Shown: piece by piece, positions 1-10,600 of the stretch
How the letters are laid out: every line of letters begins with the position of its first letter
Numbering within the stretch: position 1 is the first letter of the stretch
DNA from: Pelodera strongyloides
Taxonomy: Eukaryota; Nematoda; Chromadorea; Rhabditida; Rhabditidae
Assembly: GCA_036852015.1 (NCBI GenBank)
Contig: JAANDG010000043.1
Span: 301,501-365,500 of the forward strand
Direction of reading: 5' to 3'
DNA length: 64,000 bases
Notes under the pieces: generated by a model
Told to the model about the DNA's origin: nothing
Seen by the model: only the letters and a program-made list of their open reading frames with translations
Databases searched by the model: none
Program-made: the position numbers and the translations under genes

Positions 1-88
1 ATTCTTAAAGACAAAGTAAAGAGCACACATCCAGGTGACATTGTATGACCACAACTGAACATCGATACAAAGTTTTTGTCATTTGCAG

Positions 89-1162
89 ACAAGCGACTTT
101 GAAGCAAGCACAGGGTTCCAGACCCCAGACAAGGTTGCTGAATTGGCAAAAATGATGCGTGCCGCAATTGCTTCACATAAGAAATACGCAACGGAATGCA
201 TGCAAGGAAATGGTAAGTATCTAACAGACACATATTTTAATTGACTTTCAGGCCTATCATGCATTCTTTCCATTGCATATTTCTCTTTCTACATATTTTC
301 GCAAAACGTCTGACACCCGCATGGAAGTAATCGTTGTTCAGGTATGGATCGTCACCTTCTTGCATGGAATCTGTTGGCGTCTGAGAACGGCCTTCCTAAG
401 CCAAGCATCATCGAGTCGGATGCCTACAAAAAGATGTCCCATTTCAGGATCTCCACCAGCCAGGTATCATAAACGTTAATGTTCGTGTGCATTAAGTACG
501 TTGTCAGTTGTTCTAAAGCATTCCATGAAATACTCGTGTTTTCGTCAGAATTATGGGTACAAGGTGCCTAAAAAGGCGATTAAAAGCAAAATCGTACTAA
601 AAATACTGGAGCCAGCGTCACACTTCTCCACCGTTAGTCATTTCATTTTTACTTTTCCTTTAGGTGCCTACCAAGCACGATATACAGATGTGTTTCGGTC
701 CCTCCCATAACGATTGTTATGGCATTTGCTACAACCCTCAGCAACACTACATTCAATTTGCGGTGTCCACGTTTAAGTCTGGAAATCCGTACAAGGGCGC
801 TAGGTCAGTCAATATGTAAATTATTGACTTTGTTCAGTGTGTTGCTTGCAGCCTGGTCCAGATATTGCTCCTCGGGTAACTGCGGTACCGAGATGAAGAT
901 CATAAGTTTCTGCAGGCTATGAACTCATTTTTCACTTCCGCACAACAAGCATCTCTTCTTGAATTGCAATTTTGACTTTTTTCTGTGCTTGGCCCTTTCC
1001 TTTTACCGCATTATGTTCTTCATTACCTGGCCTATTTTCAGAATTCGCGAGGAACTGAATCGTGCAATCAATGACCTCCGCCGTATTCTTGTTGTCAGCG
1101 AGATCTTCGAAAAGAAGGAAGAATTCAGAAAACACGGAGCCATTCCCAAATCCAGACTTTAA
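89..1162 (+). CDS. Carnitine O-acetyltransferase-like protein, C-terminal part (5' end outside window)
   Basis: Exons 89-212, 342-463, 664-803 and 1042-1162 splice in phase to 168 residues plus TAA. This is the C-terminal part of a carnitine/choline acyltransferase-family enzyme, which moves acetyl or acyl groups between CoA and carnitine. Seen: the family signatures MDRHLLAW, HFRISTSQVPTKH (the STS-Q substrate-binding loop) and DCYGICYNPQ. The catalytic His lies upstream of the window. The protein ends in K-S-R-L; SRL fits the peroxisomal PTS1 tripeptide consensus, whereas mammalian carnitine acetyltransferase ends in AKL, so peroxisomal location is inferred. Choline acetyltransferase is a relative, but the SRL tail favours the carnitine enzyme. 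Bases 1-88 look like the end of an intron, with the acceptor at 87-88. A poly(A) signal follows at 1217. Confidence 0.88.
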
Positions 1163-1216
1163 ATACAACAAATATGTTGCAAACGTTGCCTTGTGATTAT
1201 TATGGGTACATTATAG

Positions 1217-1222
1217 AATAAA
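1217..1222 (+). terminator. Poly(A) signal AATAAA of the carnitine acetyltransferase gene
   Basis: AATAAA lies 55 bases after the stop codon at 1160-1162, a normal spacing for a 3' end. The next ATG on this strand is about 275 bases further on, close enough that polycistronic processing cannot be excluded. Confidence 0.7.
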
Positions 1223-1498
1223 ATGTTTTTATACTCGTAACAATATCTGATCTGTATCCGCTGTGTGAAACTTGCAATTTGATTGTTGATGCTTTGGTTT
1301 TTGGATACATCCTCTTCGTTTCTTTCATTATTGATAAAGATATTTTAAAAGAAAATATCACGAATAGAAGGCGGAAAATTTATTTTATCGCAAAAAGCGT
1401 GTCTTTTGAATAATGAAACCACTGATTATTTTAATCCTTTTATCCTCACTTCGGGAGATGGAATTGATAAGCGTATTTCTGCTTCGATTTCTGTCGAC

Positions 1499-3972
1499 AT
1501 GCGTTCCATGCAGGTGTGACACTTTTATTAGAAATTACTTAGGCCGCAAATTACACTATTAAAAAGCACACACTAAAACCGATTTATTGAACCTTCTTTA
1601 ACATTGTTCTTTCAGGGAATCGCCGTCATTTTTGCGCTGTTTGTTGCAGTCGAGGTAAAAATTTAAATTCTGAATTAGAGAGCATATAAAATTTTCTATC
1701 ATTCTACCAGCAGGGAAACCGGTTCTGGAATGCTTGGTGATGCGATGTTAACGAAATGGTACATGCAGAATGGGCATACAATTTATTGTTTTGTGTTAAC
1801 GCCAATCCTTGTTTAGAGTTTTTCTCTGAAACTCCGTGCTCCGTCAAAAGAAGCGAGGAGAAAATGGGTTCTCACTGAAGATGAGTCTCCAGAACCACGC
1901 ATCGGCGCAGACTTTTACTTTGGAAGTGGTACGAATATCATTAACAAAACTCTTGTGGAACTTATCTTATGGATTGTTGCTTATGCAACTAATTGTTTTT
2001 GAGACATTCCATTCCGTTGGTTGATCAGACATTGTTCTGTCAAACATTCCATTCTGTTGTGTATTCAGATCAGCAACACACGGCGTTGATGCTGGATTTC
2101 AACACTCCCAATACATGGGTTGTACAGAAGGGATGCACCACAAATGTGTGTGATATGGGAACACTTGGAATGGATCCGACGTGCGGAGTTTTTGGTTCCC
2201 GTGCAACTCATTTCTTTGTACTACTCGCTTTTTCTCAACATTGCCTCAAAGTCACATTTTCCATCTGTAACAATAGTACCTCGAAGTAGAATCTTCCATT
2301 TGTGTGATCCTTATTGCCTGCAGGACGTCGCCTACATTTGTCAACACCACTCTTCCATTTTCTGCCTCCTACTCAACTGAACTCGGAAAAACTTATCATG
2401 TTACTGGATATGTGGCGAAAGATACACTGCAGCTGAGCTCGTATCGTTCGTTTTTTAATCCTTCTGGAGCGTGTTGTAGTTAGTTTACGCAAATTATACA
2501 CATGCTATGTATGCGTGTCATCTTTTTTTGTATGCGTGTCCCAAAGAGCTTTAGGTCCCTTTGTTTCAGCTACCTCCCCGTACACATGGACTGGAGCTTT
2601 TGGGCTTGTGACCAAGAGTAATATAAATCAAACACTTGGAAACTGGCCTACGGATGGATGTGTTAGTTATTCAAGTATTAGGTTGAATCGTAGCATCTTA
2701 AATGTTTGTGTTATTTGACTAACAACTAATTTGCTCTTACAGCTCGGACTTGCTCCTGGGGGCTCGGATGTCATGGAACCTGCAATTAGACACTTCCTTC
2801 CGAAGAGCATCCAACAAGTGGTCACACTTTGGATGCACGAGGATGGCGCGTAATGTTTTCTCTTATATGATTTTGCTCTGATCTCTCTTGTTTCGCAGTT
2901 CCGTTCAATACTGATTGATTTAGCGAGATTGTCGGAGCTTTCATACCGGGAGGCTATGATTTTGATTATTATGGCAACTGCGATAATACTTCCTACACTG
3001 CAACATCAATCACAGAAGGAAACACATGGAAATTCGCCGTTACCAAGTAAGTTCATATCTTCAAGTGTATGTACTAAAAACGAAGATTCACGTATTGTAT
3101 GGTTAGCTAAATAAACTGCCGAATTTTTAGATTTGTTTTCTGGTACACATTAGTTAAGCTGCTACGAGATTATTTTTCAGGGCTGAACTCGGTTCAGTTT
3201 CGCGTGTTCTTCGCGAGGAAGCAGAAGTCGATGGGCAATCAATGCTAACTGGAGTCAGTTTTCCTTCTAACTCCAACTTTCTTCCAAACTTATCCGCGGC
3301 ACACTGAGTAGCTATAAGAAATTGCGTAATACAAATCACACGTTTAAGGTCCCCTCTTCATTCTACAGTTCAGTTGTGAAGGCCTTCAATGCCGCGGACG
3401 ATGGAGGAAAACTAGTTGGTTTCTTTTTCTTTAGCAATTCTCGTGATTCCTTCATTTTGAGCGAGTGACAAGTTGCGAAGCGGACTCGCGTCGTTGAATA
3501 TACAATGTGATTTCGCAATATGTGTTTCAGTTGGCTGTCGACTGTAAACAACAGTTCCCCAATTTCACATTGACTGTTTCCGGAAAGCCCGTTACTGTCA
3601 CCTCGAAGGCATACATCTCACGCAATACGGTAAGTTACAGTTACTGCCAAACATTGGACGAATGCATACGAGAGGCACTTTTTCATCCGACTAATCACCT
3701 GGAACAAAACAGTTTGCGTATGATGTTCCCAGAGATTGTGACTGGTTAACAACCAGTAGCTGAGCCGTGCGAGCACTGGAAAAAAAAAGAAGAAACTTTG
3801 GTTCATTTAGAATTGGCACGAGTCAGGCAAATGCCGCCTTCTCATGTACCCAGTTGTTTCGTCTGGTTTCACTCCTTCGTGGAAGATCAGCTACATGTGG
3901 TTCTACGATATCTGCCTCCATCTCAACCTCGACACACTCAAGATCGGATTCTCCAATCAAACATGGCTCTAA
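1499..3972 (+). CDS. Pepsin-family (A1) aspartic protease homologue, probably catalytically dead
   Basis: Proposed exons 1499-1513, 1616-1654, 1817-1928, 2069-2180, 2324-2440, 2547-2661, 2743-2849, 2924-3046, 3181-3257, 3374-3414, 3531-3629 and 3811-3972 give 372 aa. Residues 1-18 form a signal peptide split by two introns. The fold is recognisable throughout: a hydrophobic strand with the first active-site loop (residue 65 on), Cys-Thr-Thr-Asn-Val-Cys, an FSASYS strand, WKFAV before the second loop, and a C-terminal FYDIC...LKIGFS. Pepsins need DTG twice. Here the first is D65-F66-N67 and the second L269-T270-G271, so the second catalytic Asp is missing. The 3257/3374 junction is the least certain, but either choice leaves the Leu. 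A secreted pseudoprotease with a binding role is inferred. The donor after 2180 is an unusual GTGCGG, chosen because it restores family spacing. Confidence 0.85.
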
Positions 3973-4038
3973 GTTATAGGGAAATGTTGTCGTAATTTGT
4001 TTATTATAAAACACGTCGTTGACATTTGTTGTGGAGTG

Positions 4039-4044
4039 AATAAA
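4039..4044 (+). terminator. Poly(A) signal AATAAA of the aspartic protease homologue
   Basis: AATAAA is 67 bases after the TAA at 3970-3972. The remaining bases to 4595 hold no other feature I can support. Confidence 0.65.
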
Positions 4045-4595
4045 ATCAGTTATGTCTACTGCACTGTACGAACATACACTTGACGAAACAAAAATCCTAG
4101 CACTTCTGTGTGTTATTAGAAACGGTCTCCAACGTTTAAAATTGTTTCTTGGGATTGAAAACAGGCATTGAACATAAAGCCTACAAAACATTTAAACAAT
4201 CGCTAATAAGTAATTTAACCATAAACATATGTGAGCTTTTTTAAGTCTGTAGATTTATATTATTTTTGTGTGATTAGATGTGCAAAAATCCAAATTTTTA
4301 TAACGGACTGCTATTTTGGCGGTTGATAGACATAAATAGCATTGTAGTGCAGTCGTAGTCTGATTATGTAGTCTGATCGCACCTTTTCTTATCAGTGCAA
4401 ATTGAGGATACGCGATATGATCATTCGATTGGGGAGACCTTGTAGTTTGTATTCAGGAACCGAAATGAACATCTTTTTTCATAGCCTGTTTTATTCGTTT
4501 ATTTTAATTATGCCGCGCATGCCCCATTAGTAGCGCGACATATTTTTATATTAATTGTTCAAGACTTGTAATGTTCCAGGTAATTGCGTAAGCAG

Positions 4596-6439
4596 ATGAT
4601 ACCCCAACTCGCCCATCGTGATGAACTCATTCGACAGCTTTTTTCATTGTCAGATGAGGAGTTCGGAGCTACGTGAGTGGTTTGTGCTCTCTTATTTTAC
4701 CTATGTTTTACTAATGCGTCCGTCACCAGAATCTGTTCAAAGCAGTGCGAAACGCTGAAACATATGCACGATTTTCTTTGTTTCTGAAAAGCAGCTGCGT
4801 AAATCAGTCAAACGGTTTATTTCGTTATGAAGACAAAAATTTCAGCGCTCATCCTCCGCATATCGGCGGTGCATTTAAATTGAAGCGACTGTTTGGAGGT
4901 CAAGCCGTGGCCCAGGCCTATTCCGTTTTCAAACGTCAATATCCCAATCTTGACGCCGAAACCATGCATTATAAATTTGTGGGTCCCGGTATGTAAGTCC
5001 ATCTTTTAGTTCTTTACTTGCCTTTGTAGCTCATTATGGAAAAAAAACCAAGTTATCTGTGTTAATGTTTAGGAGACGTTGAGGTCCCGATTGATTACCA
5101 TCTCAGTCGAATCGACAATTTGTGTTTAGCCAAAGTGTTCCAAAAACATAAAATAATTGGAACAGGACATATACGGGTTGGTTTTAGTGTGTAGTGTGTA
5201 AATCTAACTATGGTGTACTATTTCAACACTTAAAGCGGTATTCTACCTAGTTTTGGGTGTTCCCTTATAGTAGTGTGAACAAAAGAAGAGAAAGATATTG
5301 CAAAATAAAATATCAGTTAATGACCATATCCTCCACAAAAAAAGAACCCAAGTTGCCCCGTTTGTGTGTAAAACCCAAATTTCGTGCCCGTGGCTGCCGT
5401 TTCTTGCTCGACAGTCACTACTGATGGTGAGACACAAAATTTCCGCGCGAAACGAACACTGCGATTGGCGAGAGTGAGGGCCACACTTTCACTAAATGCG
5501 CTCGACAGGCACTTTCACTGCCCTAAATGTGCTTGCCAGGTCGAAAAGGAGATTCAATACAGTTTTAATAAGTGACTTTGTTAATTGCACGTTTACAGAT
5601 ATCTGAGAACGAAGATCTATACCCTCCAGAATACCATCCCGAAGCATGCGATGTGCCCTCTCCAGAGAATAGTCCCGAAATGAGAAAGTAAGCGAAATAT
5701 TTGTTTGCTTTAGATCGCCCATGATTCAGGGCTTCTAATACCACTAAATGAGTGTGGTGAAGATCCTGAAATACTTTAGGGCTTTCGTGGACATTTCCCC
5801 TTCTTCTTTCGACATACTCCTCAAAACAACAATATTCGATATGCGACCGATTAACTTCGCTAGAATCGATGAGGAACACCGCATAAGGATGTGGTGCCGC
5901 ATTGCTGATTCAGGTATTACATTTGGGCAAAATATCATGACAATCGTTCTACTGTTTGATGTGGGCCATATACGGAGCCTCTGTCCATACATATACGTAG
6001 CATACGTTCTTGTTGAATAAACCTCATCCGTTTCAGATGTAATATCCCATAATAATGGTCTGCATGTGTGCCTTGCGCTCTCCGATTTCTTCGTTGTTCA
6101 TATTGTGAAGGGCCATTTCGATCGATATGAAATCGCGATGCCGGTTGGAGCTAGTCTACACCACTCAGTCAGATTCCACATGAAGGAAGAAGAGGTCGAT
6201 GTGAGTTTTACTGTGATTTAAGACACGTTGTAGTTTGTATAGGAAAAAACTTCCATTGATTCACTTTTCAGCCGATGGCCTACCATCTGTTCGAAGTGAA
6301 GTGTGATACCATATCCATGAACCGAGGGAAAATTCATGCCGCTGTATACGATACGAAGCTAAGGACCGTTTTATCTGTAGTGCAAGAGGCTTTTTTCCAA
6401 ACGGCGCCCAAGGGTTCAAAAATCAAATCGCAACTGTAA
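4596..6439 (+). CDS. Acyl-CoA thioesterase, TesB/ACOT8 type
   Basis: Exons 4596-4672, 4846-4988, 5073-5176, 5599-5687, 5780-5913, 6037-6200 and 6272-6439 total 879 bases (292 aa plus stop), with all phases closing. The enzyme hydrolyses acyl-CoA to free acid and CoA using a double hot-dog fold. Family marks: RLFGGQAVAQAY near residue 50, MHYKFVGPGD, a second hot-dog with DISPSSFDI and RMWCRI, then VGASLHHS, CDTIS and SVVQEAF. By comparison with E. coli TesB and ACOT8 the catalytic set is Asp, Thr/Ser and Gln; Thr250 and Gln275 are present, but the Asp of the usual SLDHS is His224. The C-terminus is K-S-Q-L. SQL is a weak PTS1-like tail where ACOT8 has SKL, so peroxisomal targeting is possible but unproven. 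The ATG directly follows an acceptor-like AAGCAG. Confidence 0.85.
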
Positions 6440-7672
6440 TTATTTGAATGAATTTGCACTTGTGTCTTCAACCCACCAGTTATGTATCAAGATCTCGGCT
6501 GATCTAAAGTCGCTAGTGGCATATTGTCATGTTTTACTGCTTTGCTGTCAAATTAATGCCCATTTCTCGACAACATCCGGCTCATAAATGCGTTTTATTC
6601 CGTTTCCGGCATATTAACACACAAAATCACGCACGGGAATGAACAAATCAAAATATTTCTATGAATATGCTGACTGAGTTTCCCGTAATTCAACAGCACC
6701 ACTTCCTTGGCGTTTTCACGCAAAACTAAACATTGAAGAAATGTGCTGACAAAAAAATACTAACAAGAGAAAAAAACTACATGATAACAATTTGAAATCA
6801 ATGCGGGATTTGAACAGGTAGATTGGGCATTGCATACAACATTTAGATGCTAACGAAATGAACGAGAATCAATAAAAGACAGAGACAGCAGTTCCCTATA
6901 AAAAGAATACTTTTGCGCGCAGAATAAACGCCTGAATTTCATTCGCTTCACGTTTCGACCCGTTTGTGTGAATCTCACACGCTGAAATTCAATTTTCTAA
7001 GACCAAGTTAATAGATGAATACAAATGTATAAGAGTTATACCACGGGTAAATGATCTAAAATTATATTCTACGATTGGCACAGTTCTGCGTAGGAAGTTA
7101 TGACAGTTAATAAAGACAACGTTGTTTTGCAAAATAAGAAAAATAGAGATCAGTAATCGTCCTGAACATTCAATTAGAAGATAAATAAACAATATAGGGG
7201 TGAAAAACTAAGCTGTAATCGACGTGAAAGTAATTGAAAGTGATATGACAGTTTTTACAACTAACAAAGGAATGACCACGTGAAAGTTAGTTGGGAATGA
7301 ATCAGCTAAATATTTCAGGTTATATGGAGAAAAACGTAAAAAGAGTCAATGAAACGTTTGTATTTGTTAGAAAACGTAGTAAAATTTCACATTATTATTT
7401 GGTCGGATGTTGAGGAGGGCATGCCCAATGTTGTTATTTCGAGCCTTCTTGTTCGCCTTATTACAAGAATCAATCTACTTTAGTTACCCTATTGAAGCTC
7501 CTACTGATCCACGTTTAATTTTCTTTTTAAAAGAAGATAATTTTCCTCGTCTATTGGATTTTCTCGTGTGCCTGAGCCATGGCGGATCTAAAGGAAAATT
7601 CATTACATCATCAAACAAATATTAAAACCACTCCATTTAACCCAAATGGTTACCAATCATTGTGATCTACTG
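6440..7672. other. Intergenic region between convergent genes
   Basis: No coding exon is supported on either strand. It holds the 3' flanks of the thioesterase (+) and the RasGAP gene (-). An AATAAA at 6871-6876 is rather distant from the thioesterase stop. The open frame at 7407-7625 has no splice or homology support. Confidence 0.5.
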
Positions 7673-10600
7673 TTAAAATAAAATAAAAGTACAAAAAAAT
7701 CGATACCATACATGGTTCATATACTTGCTGACCGAATCACGGTGTGCTGTTTCAATTGTGTACGTGACAGATAGAATGTTGTCTATTGTTTCCAAGATCA
7801 ATGCTTGTAAGACGTCGCTCTCCATCTCCTGAAAATTAAACGATTATACATTAGGACTACTATTGGTCAGAAAATATCACAAACAATAGTGTACCCTAAT
7901 AAATGACCATCAACGTAATGTGCTTGAATAGTTACCGTATTCTCAACATTGCTGGGAAGTTGCATGGTCCCTTCAGGTATGCTATTAGTTCCCTCCAAGG
8001 CTCCCTTCCAAGCTACCAGTGTTGCTGCTTGCTCAACGAAGAGAACATGCACACACTCCAGCTCCCTTTCAACATCAGAATCGTAAAGGTCCGTCAAATC
8101 TGTTCGATCGTCCAAACGAAGAGCCCTCACTCTTTGCTTTTCGATCGCAGTCACCCTGGAGTTTAGAAACCATTGAAAGCAAGTGTATTGATTGCATTTG
8201 GATCAATGACGAAAATAAACTTGAATTTTGCTTGTAACTCTTGGACAGTGTTTCAGCTGATAACATGCCGCGTGTGTTTTGTATCAGTATGACTTACCGA
8301 AAGCCATTTCATTGTTAATTCTTCAAAATAGGTACCTACCATTCATCCACTTCCATTGATGATGATGCTTCGAATGTTATTTCCTTTTCGTCCGCTTTAA
8401 TATAGAATGACTTGTCTCTAGGGACTACATCATCGATATTTGACAATACGACAGATCCTTTAGGAGACAGCATGCCTGCAAAAGAAACGAGAAATAATCA
8501 ACGTGAACTATAGTTAGATCCAAGGATGGCCTTCCAAGCAGAATCAAGCTATAAAAAATCGAAGAAATCAGTGAATTTAATATCCATCTAAATTCTCGTA
8601 GATATTCGTGTTGTAATATGTTGCTGGAAGGCTGGAAGGGTAGGGCTAACAGGCATGAAAACTAGAATGAATTGCAAAAAAAAAATCGAGCAAAACGGTA
8701 CCTCCTCGGCTACTTTTCTGCCAGCACAGTTCGTTGTCCGTTAACATGACGAACCTCTTTTTGTTTCCTTGCATCATTTTCCAACGCCGGGTGCTCCGAC
8801 TTCGCATTTCTATCAAAAATCTGAAGTGTGTCTGTTGTATATTGAGATAGTTTAACGGTAAAAGTTGACAATATTGCAACGAGTAAATGCGTATTTCGAA
8901 CAAAAGGCTATAGCCGGGTGAATTTAGAAGAATTGAAATCAAGCCAATTACGTCCCTAAAATAAAAGTAATGCGCGATCAGTGGCACTAAAATATATTTC
9001 ATGTTTCCCCCAAATTCCTTGACATTTGTACATAAACTCCAACAAGTTGTTGTTTTTGTGATTGAAATATCCATAGATTTCTAATCAAATTTTCTATCAG
9101 ATGTGTGTTACTGAATCGCTGTTTCCCAATTGAGGCTATTTAAGAATCGTGTTATTTATTATGAACATCCGTAATACTAACCCATCCTTTACAATTGGTA
9201 GACTTTCCGGAGGCTCAGCGCTATCAGCTGCATAATGAAGACTGATTTTGTCCAAAAATCTGCTCATTGCATTTCTATGAGTGTCGTCGGTGACTTTCTT
9301 CAAGATCGGTTCCAACCACGGTTCCTAAATTAATTAAAAATAATAATAGCATATAAATGTTACTTTGCATAAGAATACACAAAGTGCAACATATTGCAAA
9401 GCAAATTACCTTGGACGATAATGGCTGCTTTGAAACGACTTCATTTGCAAGTCGCTGAAGTATTTTTGACAAAAGCACCAATGTTCGAGATACTTTGCTG
9501 TCCTGGAAACGTAAGTTAATAAATGTAGTTGTCAGTGAAAGGATGTAACATGGAAATAACTTGCGCCCATCTGATATGTACATTACGACGGCGTATTGAA
9601 TAACATACAAATGACTCGCGAACACCGGACACCATTATCTGGCAAATGTGCGCCAGAGGACGCCAAAGATCAGATTCAGATGTACAAATGCGTGCAGGAA
9701 CGCCCATTGTCCATCGAAGAGGTACTAACCGGTGGAGCTCGCTTCAGTCCAAATGACTTCGGGTTCAAAATAGCTGCAGCAAAGAATCGCATAATCAAAA
9801 ACGAGCTCAACGCGAGCCGTTCAATCTCCACTCGCTGTGTTTGTTCTCCAACCTCAAAATAAATAGTGTCATTGAGTTCGATTGAATTGAGCATCTACCG
9901 CTCTCTGTCTCCAGTAACTATTAGGGAGAGAGAGAGTAACTTCACTTGCCAAAAGGAGGAAAGATAAGTGGAAACCCCTAATATCAGAAGGGAAAATCAT
10001 CTAAATATTGGCTAGTAAAGGAATATAATTCAGGAAGCAATACATACCACTTGTCTAAGATCAGCGAACACAGTTCGTAAGGCGTGTGGACATCGTGAAG
10101 TGGATTCCACGACACGGGAGAAACATACAGAGAAGTAGGAGAGGAGTTGGTCCTGAAAATAGTTTCATGAAACAAAGTGGATACATAGCGTATCACGTAA
10201 TTCCCATATCTCTTTTCCATCCAAAATCGTTCATGTCCCTATCCCGATTGTCCCCATTTAACAAAATTGGCACACTATACATTTGATGCGTAAAAGTAAT
10301 AAACTGTGTTTTGAATCGAATGTCATTGTTAACAAGTTGTCCAACCTGCGCTTTTTCTCCAGTATATTTATTTATTTACCGGAAAGGTAGTGCTCTTTCA
10401 TCGTTAGTGGTTTTTCTGATTTTAGATGTTTTAAATTCAGATAAGAACCTTGTAATACCCAAAGGAATGAATTAGGTATTTAGATAGCATCAAAGAACTA
10501 CATGCGTTCTTCTGTAAGTAAGAATCTGAAGGTTACAGCCACAGTGCAGGAAAAGCAGGAAATTCTATATCCTGTCTTATTGTCTACCTGATAAATTAAG

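Noticed and set aside
3823..4191. 122-codon minus-strand frame
   Set aside because: It is antisense to the last exon and 3' UTR of the aspartic protease homologue and has no features of its own.
4727..4845. Extra thioesterase exon reading NLFKAVRNAET...
   Set aside because: It ends in the wrong phase for the next exon. Skipping it gives 293 codons with every phase closing and natural family spacing before RLFGGQ.
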